Assembly: GCF_018860245.1 (NCBI RefSeq)
Contig: NZ_JAHKPD010000014.1
Location: 101,717 to 165,716 of the forward strand
Direction: 5' to 3'
DNA: 64,000 nucleotides
Origin: Pseudotamlana agarivorans
GTDB lineage: Bacteria; Bacteroidota; Bacteroidia; Flavobacteriales; Flavobacteriaceae
Under the pieces are notes generated by a model. The model was not told the DNA's origin. It did not search any database and was given only the letters and a program-made list of their open reading frames with translations. The translations under genes and the position numbers were made by a program. Shown here one piece after another: positions 56,124 through 64,000 of the stretch; positions within the stretch are counted from its first letter, which is position 1, and each line of letters opens with the position of its first letter.

Positions 56124-57331
56124 TGAAAAACATATTACTTATAATGCCTTATGGCAGTGTTGGTGGCATGGAGCGTTTAGCTTTAACGTTTTACAATTAT
56201 TACAAATCTGAAGGCTACAACGTAAAAGCTTTAAAATTCATTAAGTTAAATAATGACATCATCAATTTTGGTGACGATGAATTATTTATTAAACCTTATG
56301 ATTTTGCTGATATGAGCAAACAAGAACGCTTGTCGTTTTATCTTAAAGCTCCTACATATATAAGAAAAACAATAAAGAAGCACAAAATAACACACTCTAT
56401 CGCTTTTGGCGATATGGCAAATTTATTTAGTGCTTTAACATTTACTAACGAATATAAAATTGGAAGTATTCATGCTTTAAAAAGTGTCGAACTCACTAAT
56501 AAAACGTTTTTCAATTCCCTAACCCGAATTGGGTATACCAAATTTTATGGCAGATTAAATAAATTGGTTTGTATTAGTAAAGCGATAAAAGAAGATTTAA
56601 TATCAAAATGTGATTATAAGTTTTCAAATTTAGAAGTCATTTATAATCCGCATAATACTCAAGATATTGTAGACCTCAGTAAGGTGAAAATTGAGGATGT
56701 GGAAGAACAAAAAATATTCTCAAAAAAGACCGTTCTTTTTCTCGGCCGATTATCGGTTCAAAAATCACCTTGGCATTTAATAAAAGCTTTTAAATTGGTT
56801 CAGGCTGAATTAAAAGATGTTAACTTGGTTCTTATAGGTGACGGCGACAAATCTGTTATTCAATACATTAAGACACAAATTAAAGAATTTAATTTAACTG
56901 AAAACGTGTGTTTTCTTGGCCGAAAAAACAACCCTTATAAATATATTAATGCATCAAATGTATTAGTATTATCATCACATTACGAGGGTACTCCAAATGT
57001 GATTGTAGAGTCTATTGCTATAGGTACTCCAATTGTAAGTTCATTTTGTACAAAAGGCATTATTGAATTAATGAGCACCAAAGAATACAAAGAGACCCAG
57101 GAAAATATCATCCTTGAATCTGGTATTGTTACACCCAACCTATTTAAAGGGGTTTTAGGATTACCTAAAGATACGACTTTAACCAACGAGGAGGTTTTGC
57201 TTTCTAAAGCATTAATTCAAGTATTGGAAAACGATTCTTTTAAACTAAATTTAAATGAACACAAAATAGAATTACTTACAAAATTCGATTTAAATTTTGT
57301 AGCAAATCAATATTTAAAACATTTAGATTGA
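56120..57331 (+). CDS. Glycosyltransferase family 4
   Basis: 403 aa GT-B enzyme. GSVGGMERLALTFYNYY opens the acceptor domain. FLGRLSVQKSPWHLIKAF, LIGDGDK, FLGRKNNPYKYI and SSHYEGTPNVIVESIAIGTPIV form the donor domain; VIVES replaces the usual VLxEA motif. Related to the N-acetylgalactosamine and galactose transferases of capsule clusters, but the sugar cannot be read off. Confidence 0.9.
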   Translation: MMKNILLIMPYGSVGGMERLALTFYNYYKSEGYNVKALKFIKLNNDIINFGDDELFIKPYDFADMSKQERLSFYLKAPTYIRKTIKKHKITHSIAFGDMANLFSALTFTNEYKIGSIHALKSVELTNKTFFNSLTRIGYTKFYGRLNKLVCISKAIKEDLISKCDYKFSNLEVIYNPHNTQDIVDLSKVKIEDVEEQKIFSKKTVLFLGRLSVQKSPWHLIKAFKLVQAELKDVNLVLIGDGDKSVIQYIKTQIKEFNLTENVCFLGRKNNPYKYINASNVLVLSSHYEGTPNVIVESIAIGTPIVSSFCTKGIIELMSTKEYKETQENIILESGIVTPNLFKGVLGLPKDTTLTNEEVLLSKALIQVLENDSFKLNLNEHKIELLTKFDLNFVANQYLKHLD

Positions 57332-57349
57332 TAATTAAATAAGCGAAAA

Positions 57350-58438
57350 ATGATTGATTTTATCCCATTAGAGTTTTACCAATATTACTATATCAATACA
57401 GCTTTGGTTATAGTGATATTTACTATGTTACACTCTTGGGTATTAGAATTAGATGATTATAAAAACATTCTATACATAAAAACTATTGGGTATCTTTTGC
57501 TTATTTTAATCCTATTATATATTGGTTTAAGGCCTGTAAGTGGTAGGTATTTTGCCGATATGCGAACTTACTCTAACACTTTTGAATATTATGCCAATGG
57601 TGGCGATTTAAAAACAGATAAAGACGTGTTTTTTCAATTAATTACCAAATTTTGTGCAGAAATTATGACGGTAAACGCCTATTTTTTAATGTGTGCCGTT
57701 CTCTATATTGTTCCTATGTATAGAGTTTCGAAAGCCTTTTTTAAAGAATATTGGTTTTACTCTTTTTTAATGTTTTTAGTTTCTTTTTCTTTTTGGTCTT
57801 ATGGTGTTAATGGTATTAGAAATGGATTAGCAACCTCTATGTTTCTTTGGGCGATTTCCTTTTACGAGAAAAAACCATTAATGATTGCGTTTATGATTTT
57901 GTCGATGCTATTTCATAAAACTTTATTATTACCAATTCTAGCTTTTAGCCTTACATTTTTACATAATAAGTCTAAAACATATTTAATTTTTTGGATAGCT
58001 GCAATTCCGCTTTCTATTGCGCTTGGAAGCTTTTGGGAATCACTATTTGCATCCTTAGGGTTTGCCGATGATAGACTCAGTGGTTATTTAACTAACGAAA
58101 GTGCTGGAAGATCTGGCTTTCGTTATGACTTTTTATTTTATAGCTCGTTTCCTGTTATTGCCGGTTGGTTTTATATATTTAAAAAGGATTTTCAAGATAA
58201 ATTATACCATCATATTTTTAACACCTACCTCATTACCAATGCTTTTTGGATTTTAGTTATACGAGCTAATTTTTCGAACAGGTTCGCTTATTTATCATGG
58301 TTTTTAATGGGACTAATTATTATTTACCCATTACTTAAAGAGCAGTTTCATAAACATCAACACATTGTTATTGGTCAAATTTTAGTCGCTTATTTTTCAT
58401 TCACTTATTTAATGTTTACAATATATTATGCAAGATAA
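57350..58438 (+). CDS. EpsG-family polysaccharide polymerase (Wzy-like)
   Basis: 362 aa with about ten membrane helices. LLYIGLRPVSGRYFADMRTYSN is the EpsG signature (arginine and D near the first periplasmic loop), and the WSYGVNGIRNGLATSMFLWA and LFHKTLLLP segments follow. It would join repeat units in the periplasm. The final 11 bp overlap the next gene. Confidence 0.88.
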   Translation: MIDFIPLEFYQYYYINTALVIVIFTMLHSWVLELDDYKNILYIKTIGYLLLILILLYIGLRPVSGRYFADMRTYSNTFEYYANGGDLKTDKDVFFQLITKFCAEIMTVNAYFLMCAVLYIVPMYRVSKAFFKEYWFYSFLMFLVSFSFWSYGVNGIRNGLATSMFLWAISFYEKKPLMIAFMILSMLFHKTLLLPILAFSLTFLHNKSKTYLIFWIAAIPLSIALGSFWESLFASLGFADDRLSGYLTNESAGRSGFRYDFLFYSSFPVIAGWFYIFKKDFQDKLYHHIFNTYLITNAFWILVIRANFSNRFAYLSWFLMGLIIIYPLLKEQFHKHQHIVIGQILVAYFSFTYLMFTIYYAR

Positions 58439-59435
58439 CTCAAATACCAACATTAGCATTATAATCCCTATGTATAACGTTGAGAAATATTTGAATAAAT
58501 GTGTGGCTTCAGTTTACGAGCAAAACTTTAAACCAGGCACTTTTGAAATAATAATGGTTAACGACGAGTCGCCCGATAACAGTCTTGAAGTCGCCAATAA
58601 ACTGGCCCTAAAACATGATGCTATTAAGATTATTTCGCAAAAAAATAAAGGACTTGGCGGAGCCAGAAATACTGGTATTGAAAATGCCATAGGACGTTTT
58701 CTTGTTTTTTTAGACGCAGACGATTGGTTAATACCAAATACTGTAAATGACATTATTGAGATCGCAACAAAAAACAATTTAGATGTTCTGGAATTTGGGG
58801 CACACAGAGTTTCCGAAGACCATGCCATTATCAGCTCTTCATCAAAAAGTAGCCATGGAAAAATATATAATGGTGTTGATTATTACAACAAAATAAAATA
58901 TGCAGGTTCCGCTTGTAACAAACTGTATTCTAATCAGTTTTTAAAAGTCAATAATTTGCGTTTCCTCGAGAAAATATATGGTGAAGATTTCGAATTTAAC
59001 ACCCGTATTTTTTATTGCGCAAAAAAGGTTATGGCTGTAAAAAATATATGTGCTGCTTTTCTAAATTCTTCAAATTCTATTACTAGAAATAAGGATAGAA
59101 GTATGAAGGACAAATACTTAAATGATTTCATAACAATATTATCTAGTATTAAATCCTTTCAGACAAAAAATCAGCAACTCCCTCCTATAAAATCTAGTGA
59201 TTTATTTTTCAAAGAAAGATTTGCAATGGTAAACATAAATGCATTCTACTTAATGTTTAAAAATAATTACTCATATAGAGACATGCGTAAATATCGCACT
59301 AAATTAATAGATAAAGGCCTGTTTCAAGTGAGTTATTCCGTTTCCAATAAAAAGAAAGATTTATTCAGAAAGGTACTATTAAAAAATTTCTACCTATTAA
59401 AAGTTGTTCTACCAATTAAAAATATCACAAAATAG
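58428..59435 (+). CDS. Glycosyltransferase family 2
   Basis: 335 aa GT-A enzyme. ISIIIPMYNVEKYLNKCVASVY opens the nucleotide-binding fold; NDESPDNS, GLGGARNTGIENAIG and FLDADDW (the DxD motif) are present, with YGEDFEFNTRIFY as the catalytic base region. No membrane helix. Start overlaps the polymerase by 11 bp, favouring coupled translation. Confidence 0.9.
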   Translation: MQDNSNTNISIIIPMYNVEKYLNKCVASVYEQNFKPGTFEIIMVNDESPDNSLEVANKLALKHDAIKIISQKNKGLGGARNTGIENAIGRFLVFLDADDWLIPNTVNDIIEIATKNNLDVLEFGAHRVSEDHAIISSSSKSSHGKIYNGVDYYNKIKYAGSACNKLYSNQFLKVNNLRFLEKIYGEDFEFNTRIFYCAKKVMAVKNICAAFLNSSNSITRNKDRSMKDKYLNDFITILSSIKSFQTKNQQLPPIKSSDLFFKERFAMVNINAFYLMFKNNYSYRDMRKYRTKLIDKGLFQVSYSVSNKKKDLFRKVLLKNFYLLKVVLPIKNITK

Positions 59436-59437
59436 AA

Positions 59438-59845
59438 ATGGAAAAAGAAAATATTATATTTTTTGATGGGGTTTGCAATTTATGCAATGGTTTTATTGAT
59501 TATGTCATCAAAAGAGATAAAAAGAAAAGTATATTTTATGCCGCTTTACAATCTGAAACAGCTAAAAGCAAGCTTAAAAAACACATAGAATTAAAAGAAA
59601 ACACAGATTATACAACCATTTATTATTTCACAAATAATAAGCTGTACAGTAAATCATCGGCCATACTAAATATATTTCTAGAACTATCAACAACACATGC
59701 TTTTTTAGCAAGGGTTTTGTTTGTTATACCAAAATTCATAAGAGACGCTATTTATACTTTTATCGCAAAAAACCGATACCTGTTTTTTGGTAAAAAGAGC
59801 ACATGCCGCTTGCCTAGCCTAGAAGAGAGAAACCAATTTTTATAA
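59438..59845 (+). CDS. DCC-family thiol-disulfide oxidoreductase (DUF393)
   Basis: 135 aa. FFDGVCNLCNGFIDYVIKRD at the N-terminus is the DCC motif: Asp and CxxC in a thioredoxin-like start. AALQSETAK, TTIYYFTNNKLYSKSSAIL and the C-terminal IAKNRYLFFGKKSTCRLPS with another Cys are typical. Two bases after the GT2 gene, so part of the operon. Function of the family is mostly unproven; redox activity is expected from CxxC. Confidence 0.92.
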   Translation: MEKENIIFFDGVCNLCNGFIDYVIKRDKKKSIFYAALQSETAKSKLKKHIELKENTDYTTIYYFTNNKLYSKSSAILNIFLELSTTHAFLARVLFVIPKFIRDAIYTFIAKNRYLFFGKKSTCRLPSLEERNQFL

Positions 59846-59861
59846 TGTAATCCATAGAAAG

Positions 59862-60347
59862 ATGAAAACAAACATGAAATTTATTAAATATCTCGTTCCT
59901 GGTATTATGCTTTTCTTTTTTGCAAGAAACATTGTGCTTGTTGAAACTTCTCATTTAGATAGTTGGATGGGGGGAGGCATGAGAATGTTTGGAAAAATTG
60001 ACAAAATGTTATACCGTGTTTCTGGTGTAAATGTTAAGCATAATAATAAAACTTATTTTGTAAACCTAAGAAATATTAAAGCCTTAGAAGATGTTTACAT
60101 AGGAAGTAAAATACTACCTAGTGATGAACGATTAAATGAATTATTATTTGATATTAAATCCCATGACTGGTATTACAATCCTGAATTAGATGAAGTTATT
60201 CTGAAACAAGAATATCAAGGCGACCCAGAAATATTAAAACCAATTGCAAAGGAGAATATTATAAACATAGCTGTTTATAAAGTAAATTATAATAAAGAAG
60301 ACAAAAAAGTATCGATAGAATTAATTAATAACTCAGAAAAAATATAA
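59862..60347 (+). CDS. Unknown single-pass membrane-anchored protein, 161 aa
   Basis: I do not recognise this protein. One N-terminal helix (residues about 8-25, KYLVPGIMLFFFARNIVLV) is followed by a soluble domain with the segment DSWMGGGMRMFGKIDKMLYR, then an alpha/beta-like part rich in charged residues. No cysteine in the soluble part. It lies 16 bp after the DCC gene and 4 bp before the multi-pass protein gene, so the three are probably one module; the first of two Met codons (59862 or 59874) may be the start. Confidence 0.65.
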   Translation: MKTNMKFIKYLVPGIMLFFFARNIVLVETSHLDSWMGGGMRMFGKIDKMLYRVSGVNVKHNNKTYFVNLRNIKALEDVYIGSKILPSDERLNELLFDIKSHDWYYNPELDEVILKQEYQGDPEILKPIAKENIINIAVYKVNYNKEDKKVSIELINNSEKI

Positions 60348-60351
60348 TCCT

Positions 60352-61263
60352 ATGAAAAAAATTAAAGAGTTATTTCTGAAATGCAAAACAGGTGTTTTTT
60401 ATAATGAACAAGATATTTTATTATTGGTATTACGAATGATACTGATTATTTTATTGGTTTTAATGAACGACAACGCTGTTTTATCTATTCTTATTCCCGT
60501 TATTGTGGTACCTGGCTTATTATTTAAAAATGTCGTATTAAATAAGTACTTCTGGTTAATTCTCACCATATTCGGCACTGTTCCATATTTAATTTTTGAT
60601 TTACATGGATATGTTCCTAACCACAAACATATTTTTGCTTATGTAATATTAGCTGTGTTTTTAATGTTATTTTTCTCTGAAAAAGAAAACTCTTTAAATA
60701 ATTTACGCTTTCAGGCAAAGTACATTATTGGGCTTTGTTTCTTATTTGCTGTAATCGGGAAATTTTTAGCACCAGAATTTTTAAATGGCTCCTTTTTTGA
60801 ATTCACAAACACTATCGACCCTAGGTTTTATGGACTCACTTCCGTAATGGGTGAGATTGACATGCAGCTATTAAAAGAAAATGCCACTAACATGGAAAGT
60901 CTACTAAACACCTCTAATGTAAATTATTCATTCGACCTTATTGGTGCCGATAAAATTGAAGATGTTGGCTTAATAACATCCTATTGGACTATATTTATCG
61001 AAGGCATGATCGCCATCTCATTTTGTTTGCCCTCTAAATTTTTATTATCAAAATACAGAAATATTTTTCTAATCGCTTTTATATTAACGACATACCCTAT
61101 TGCAACTGTATATGGATTTGCAATTGTATTAGCCACAATGGGATTTATACAATCTACCAAACGTAGTTTATTAACAGGGTATTCTTTATTTTACCTATTA
61201 GTTTTTATTGGTTTACCATTAATTAAGATACCTTTTTTAAGGGTTTTTAATATCATTTTTTAA
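60352..61263 (+). CDS. Multi-pass membrane protein, possibly HTTM-like
   Basis: 303 aa with about eight to nine helices. The FAVIGKFLAPEFLNGSFFEF segment (helix, Lys, Trp-less loop, Gly) resembles the repeated core of HTTM/vitamin-K carboxylase-like and DoxX-like proteins, which often sit next to DCC proteins; the match is too weak to be sure. Two periplasmic-size loops between helices 6 and 8. Last gene of the operon; its stop overlaps the convergent beta-helix gene by 4 bp. Confidence 0.6.
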   Translation: MKKIKELFLKCKTGVFYNEQDILLLVLRMILIILLVLMNDNAVLSILIPVIVVPGLLFKNVVLNKYFWLILTIFGTVPYLIFDLHGYVPNHKHIFAYVILAVFLMLFFSEKENSLNNLRFQAKYIIGLCFLFAVIGKFLAPEFLNGSFFEFTNTIDPRFYGLTSVMGEIDMQLLKENATNMESLLNTSNVNYSFDLIGADKIEDVGLITSYWTIFIEGMIAISFCLPSKFLLSKYRNIFLIAFILTTYPIATVYGFAIVLATMGFIQSTKRSLLTGYSLFYLLVFIGLPLIKIPFLRVFNIIF

Positions 61264-62993
61264 ATGCACGCATTGCTTGATTGGTTAATTTCATTCGTAT
61301 TTGTATCAGAATCGATCACGACACAATCACGCCCTTCAGCTACGTCAATTTTGTTACCTTTTAATGTAATATCATAATTAGTTTCCCTAAAACGAATGCC
61401 ATTATGAGAATTGGTTATAACACTATTGCCTTCAAAAACAAGATTTTTAGAGTCATAAACTTGTATACCTTGGTTAAATGAATTATTCAAGAATTCAACA
61501 CCTTGAACGCCATCAATTTTAGTATAACTTGGTGATTTAAAATTGTTTCCTGTAATTAAAAAATTATAATTAACCGCATCCCCACTGTTATTACAATCAT
61601 CTAGTTTAATTGAATTGGCTTCTGCTGTAATATCGTTATTTCTTATAATAACGTTATCCATATTACTTCTAAAAACAAAGATTCCTTTACTTTTATCTTG
61701 AGTACTAATCATAGTATTATTATAAATCTCGGAATCAATTAAATTAATTGGGTAGATGCCAACTTCAAAATCTTTAATAATATTATCATAAACTTTAACA
61801 TCACGATTACTAATATTAATACCTGTGTCAAACCCAGTTATCGTGTTACCTGCAATAATATTATCATAAATAGAATTTGACTCAGAGTTTTTCCCTCCAC
61901 CAATACCTGCACCTTCAGCTCTACCTTGAACAGCCGTTACTGTATTGTTAATTATTTTGGTACCATAGGCATAAGTATAACTTAATCCTCTTTCAGAAAA
62001 ATTTCCATCAATAGTGACATTATATCCAATATGCACAGTCATACCACCATTTGCACTCCCTTTTTCTGTATTATTTGTAATATAAATATCTTCGGCTTTT
62101 TGATAGTAGATATAACCACCATTACCGTCAGATTTTCTAACAGCCTCAACATCAAGACCAAATCTTGGATTAGCACCTTTAGAATTTGGTGTATCGATAC
62201 CCGCATTTAATATTTGGTTACTATCAATATAAATGTTGAAACCATCAACTATAGAAATGTTATTTCTTCTGTTACTATCTAAAGTACAATTCTTTACAGT
62301 TAAATTATTAGATGGGTTATAATCAGCTTCGAATGCATGTTTTAAACTATGAATTCGTAACCCATCACCCGATCCATTCATCATTTTCACATTATCAATA
62401 GTGCTATTTCTGGCTGCATGTAATTCAACAACATCCCCCCACTCGTGTGATCCTCCTGATGAATAATCATGTTCATCCCTATCTCCATATAAGTTACCTC
62501 CCGTTACAGTAACATTACTAACATCTCGTAATGCTAACAAGCAATACTTAGGTGCACTATTAGGCTGAACACGTAGATGCGTATTATCTGTCATGATTAA
62601 ATTAAAATCAGATGGCACATTAATCGCTTCTATACTCGCGTAAAAATTTTGATTGGAAGTTTCACTAGTAACTATCCCTACTTCAAAATAGGCATCAAGC
62701 TTATCAATTTTAAAAGTCGTAAATCCTTGAGACTTGGCCTTTATCATAATTGACTCTAAAATATTTCTATTGTTTAAGGCAGTTTGCGAATCAACTACAC
62801 CTTGAACTATTCCCCAATGCTCTGGAATAAAAGTGAATTCTTTATCGTTCAATTCAATGCCATCAGGCTCGTCTTTTATTATTTCTTCCGGATCTTCTAA
62901 GCTTGTATCAACAAAAAGTTCTTCATTGTTACATGATGTCGTGACTAATAAAAGTAATACAGTAAGCATCATAACGTTATAAGTTGTTTTCAT
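61260..62993 (-). CDS. Right-handed beta-helix lipoprotein
   Basis: 577 aa from MKTTYNVMMLTVLLLLVTTSC (residue 1 at 62993; the frame extends seven codons further, but that start lacks a proper signal). Lipobox VTTSC then an acidic linker. Residues about 130 to the end are parallel beta-helix (PbH1) repeats: VTGGNLYGDRDEHDY, RIHSLKHAF, NTVTAVQGRAEGAGIGGGKN, ITGNNFKSP. The fold is that of polysaccharide lyases, epimerases and glycosidases, and GSGDGLRIHS is similar to alginate epimerase-like coils, but no catalytic set is certain. Convergent with the polysaccharide operon, so it probably modifies or trims the polymer. Confidence 0.85.
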   Translation of the reverse strand: MKTTYNVMMLTVLLLLVTTSCNNEELFVDTSLEDPEEIIKDEPDGIELNDKEFTFIPEHWGIVQGVVDSQTALNNRNILESIMIKAKSQGFTTFKIDKLDAYFEVGIVTSETSNQNFYASIEAINVPSDFNLIMTDNTHLRVQPNSAPKYCLLALRDVSNVTVTGGNLYGDRDEHDYSSGGSHEWGDVVELHAARNSTIDNVKMMNGSGDGLRIHSLKHAFEADYNPSNNLTVKNCTLDSNRRNNISIVDGFNIYIDSNQILNAGIDTPNSKGANPRFGLDVEAVRKSDGNGGYIYYQKAEDIYITNNTEKGSANGGMTVHIGYNVTIDGNFSERGLSYTYAYGTKIINNTVTAVQGRAEGAGIGGGKNSESNSIYDNIIAGNTITGFDTGINISNRDVKVYDNIIKDFEVGIYPINLIDSEIYNNTMISTQDKSKGIFVFRSNMDNVIIRNNDITAEANSIKLDDCNNSGDAVNYNFLITGNNFKSPSYTKIDGVQGVEFLNNSFNQGIQVYDSKNLVFEGNSVITNSHNGIRFRETNYDITLKGNKIDVAEGRDCVVIDSDTNTNEINQSSNACI

Positions 62994-63629
62994 AAAAATA
63001 ATGATTTGTGGCAATGCAATTAATAATGTTTAGGTTTGAATATAAAATTTAAAGAAAATATCGTTGAACGCATGTTTATTATCGGCAAAATACATAATAA
63101 TAATTAAAAAATCGATAAAATGCTTTTTTTATTGGACAAAAAACATGTTTTATTAATATTCCTCACTCTTAGAGGTACGACCTAATCTTTAATTTGGATC
63201 ATATTATTTAAAAAAAACACACTTAGATCTCTTATTACCTGATTTAAGGATCATTACAAAACTCAATATTTTACACTAACACAATCAACCTCCCCAAATC
63301 ACCACTATCAACTTATAAGACAAAACACTCATAATCAACAATTAAAACAACAATAACACAACATCGATAAAATGCAAGATTCTAAATTTCAATAAAATAT
63401 AACTCCTCAAATTAATTCCGTAAAATAAAGCCGTGGATAATAATTAAAAATTTTACCTATAAATTTTAGGATGAAAAACATAAAAAAAATTACGAAATGT
63501 CTTATTGTGCAATTTTTTAAGTATCAAAAACTTGTAAATGCAGTTATTATCAATGGTAAGATCTAATTTTTATAGTTTTTAGATATTAAAAGTGCAAATA
63601 AGCATCCGCTTGGATACATCGGATCGTTT
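62994..63629. other. AT-rich intergenic stretch before the IS element
   Basis: About 630 bp without a recognisable gene or RNA. It holds the promoter of the beta-helix gene, and a 13-bp direct repeat, ATCGATAAAATGC, at 63111-63123 and 63363-63375. The codon-free, very A/T-rich sequence differs from the coding parts around it. Confidence 0.4.
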
Positions 63630-64000
63630 TGTGCCACTGATTTCGGTTTGTTAATGCCAGGCATTTCGGTTCAAATTGTGCCACTTTAAGTTCTTAACAG
63701 AGCTTATATCGGTTTTTTTTTGTGCCAGTCCTTTCGGTTCGTTTTGTGCCACAAGACAGATTGAACTGATTTGAAAGATTAAGTTAATAATACCTTGTCG
63801 CTTAAAAACTAGCGATATGGCCAATACACTTGATCCAATGGACTTAAAACAAATTATCACTCTTCATCTTGATGGGTTTAGCAACCGCAAAATAGGATCC
63901 ACTCTAGGAATTTCTCGCAATACTGTAAATACTTATATGCGTTTATTTAAGGCTAGCGGTTCTACTTTTAAAGAGCTATTAGGCTTAGACAATGCTACCC
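63621..64000 (+). mobile_element. IS21-family insertion sequence, left end (truncated by window)
   Basis: Five direct copies of the unit CGGTTyrwwwTGTGCCA occur between 63620 and 63752, some degenerate (for example TTTCGGTTTGTTAATGCCA, TTTCGGTTCAAATTGTGCCA, CTTTCGGTTCGTTTTGTGCC). Multiple terminal repeats of this kind are the transposase-binding sites of IS21 elements. The outer TGTGCCA at 63630 may be the tip. The istA start follows 64 bp after the last repeat; istB and the right end lie outside the window. Confidence 0.82.
63817..64000 (+). CDS. istA: IS21-family transposase IstA (N-terminal part, cut by window edge)
   Basis: 61 codons are visible from ATG at 63817: MANTLDPMDLKQIITLHLDG followed by FSNRKIGSTLGISRNTVNTYM, a helix-turn-helix that recognises the terminal repeats, then a KASGSTFKELL linker as in IstA of Bacteroidota. 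The DDE catalytic domain is beyond the window. The frame stays open to the last base, so the gene may be intact. Confidence 0.88.
   Translation, partial: MANTLDPMDLKQIITLHLDGFSNRKIGSTLGISRNTVNTYMRLFKASGSTFKELLGLDNAT

Noticed and set aside
63651..63860. Minus-strand open frame across the IS21 end
   Set aside because: It runs through the terminal repeats and the start of istA in antisense and shows no protein-like composition.

Overview
This is a low-GC chromosomal segment from a member of the Flavobacteriaceae (phylum Bacteroidota), probably marine. The evidence is an LpxC-FabZ fusion, fused HisB and HisIE, the type IX secretion regulator PorX, -7 boxes of the TAnnTTTG type with few Shine-Dalgarno sites, and relics of a TonB-dependent receptor and a propeller sensor. 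No rRNA, tRNA or CRISPR array was found.

Layout. 1-3.2 kb: the 3' part of an S9 prolyl-oligopeptidase-type peptidase, then a beta-hydroxyacid dehydrogenase. 3.4-8.1 kb (minus): leuC-leuD-leuA/cimA-leuB; the synthase resembles Leptospira citramalate synthase more than ordinary LeuA. 8.3-12.9 kb: small housekeeping genes (thioesterase, DUF2461, a 61-aa lipoprotein, a 53-aa DUF1328 protein, a TruA paralogue, a PilJ-domain protein) and a candidate structured RNA. 12.9-14.6 kb: a decayed stretch with a truncated propeller sensor and the C-terminus of a TonB-dependent receptor. 14.6-22.6 kb (minus): a complete histidine operon, hisG-D-C-B-H-[GIY-YIG]-A-F-IE. A 17-codon leader peptide with four His codons and a terminator precede it. 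Almost every spacer holds a short palindrome. 22.7-33.5 kb (minus): a prohibitin and VWA pair, fabG, sucD, and the lipid A early genes (lpxD, lpxC-fabZ, lpxA, an lpxD paralogue) with efp and an HD phosphohydrolase. 33.5-37.3 kb (plus): porX, tsaE, alanine dehydrogenase and a DUF4258 protein.

37.3-63 kb is a large surface-polysaccharide locus. A PglC-type sugar transferase, a soluble CapD-like dehydratase and aroB run plus. Wzc, Wza, a membrane CapD/PglF-like dehydratase and a DegT-type aminotransferase run minus. After a 970-bp divergent regulatory region a long plus-strand operon encodes a UDP-GlcNAc 4-epimerase, two nucleotide-sugar dehydrogenases, a flippase, a QueC-like PP-loop ATPase, a pyruvyl transferase, two GT4 enzymes, an EpsG-type polymerase, a GT2 enzyme, and a closing module of a DCC thiol oxidoreductase, a single-pass protein and a multi-pass membrane protein. 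A beta-helix lipoprotein faces it. Together these genes can make uronic and amino-deoxy sugar nucleotides, assemble repeats on a lipid carrier, flip and polymerise them, and export the polymer. The window ends inside an IS21-family element (terminal repeats and start of istA).

Most interesting items: the his attenuator; palindromes colonising the his operon, with a GIY-YIG gene bracketed by two copies of one palindrome type and another palindrome forming part of the hisH coding sequence; the QueC-like protein among sugar genes; the DCC membrane module; and the citramalate-synthase signature in the leucine operon.
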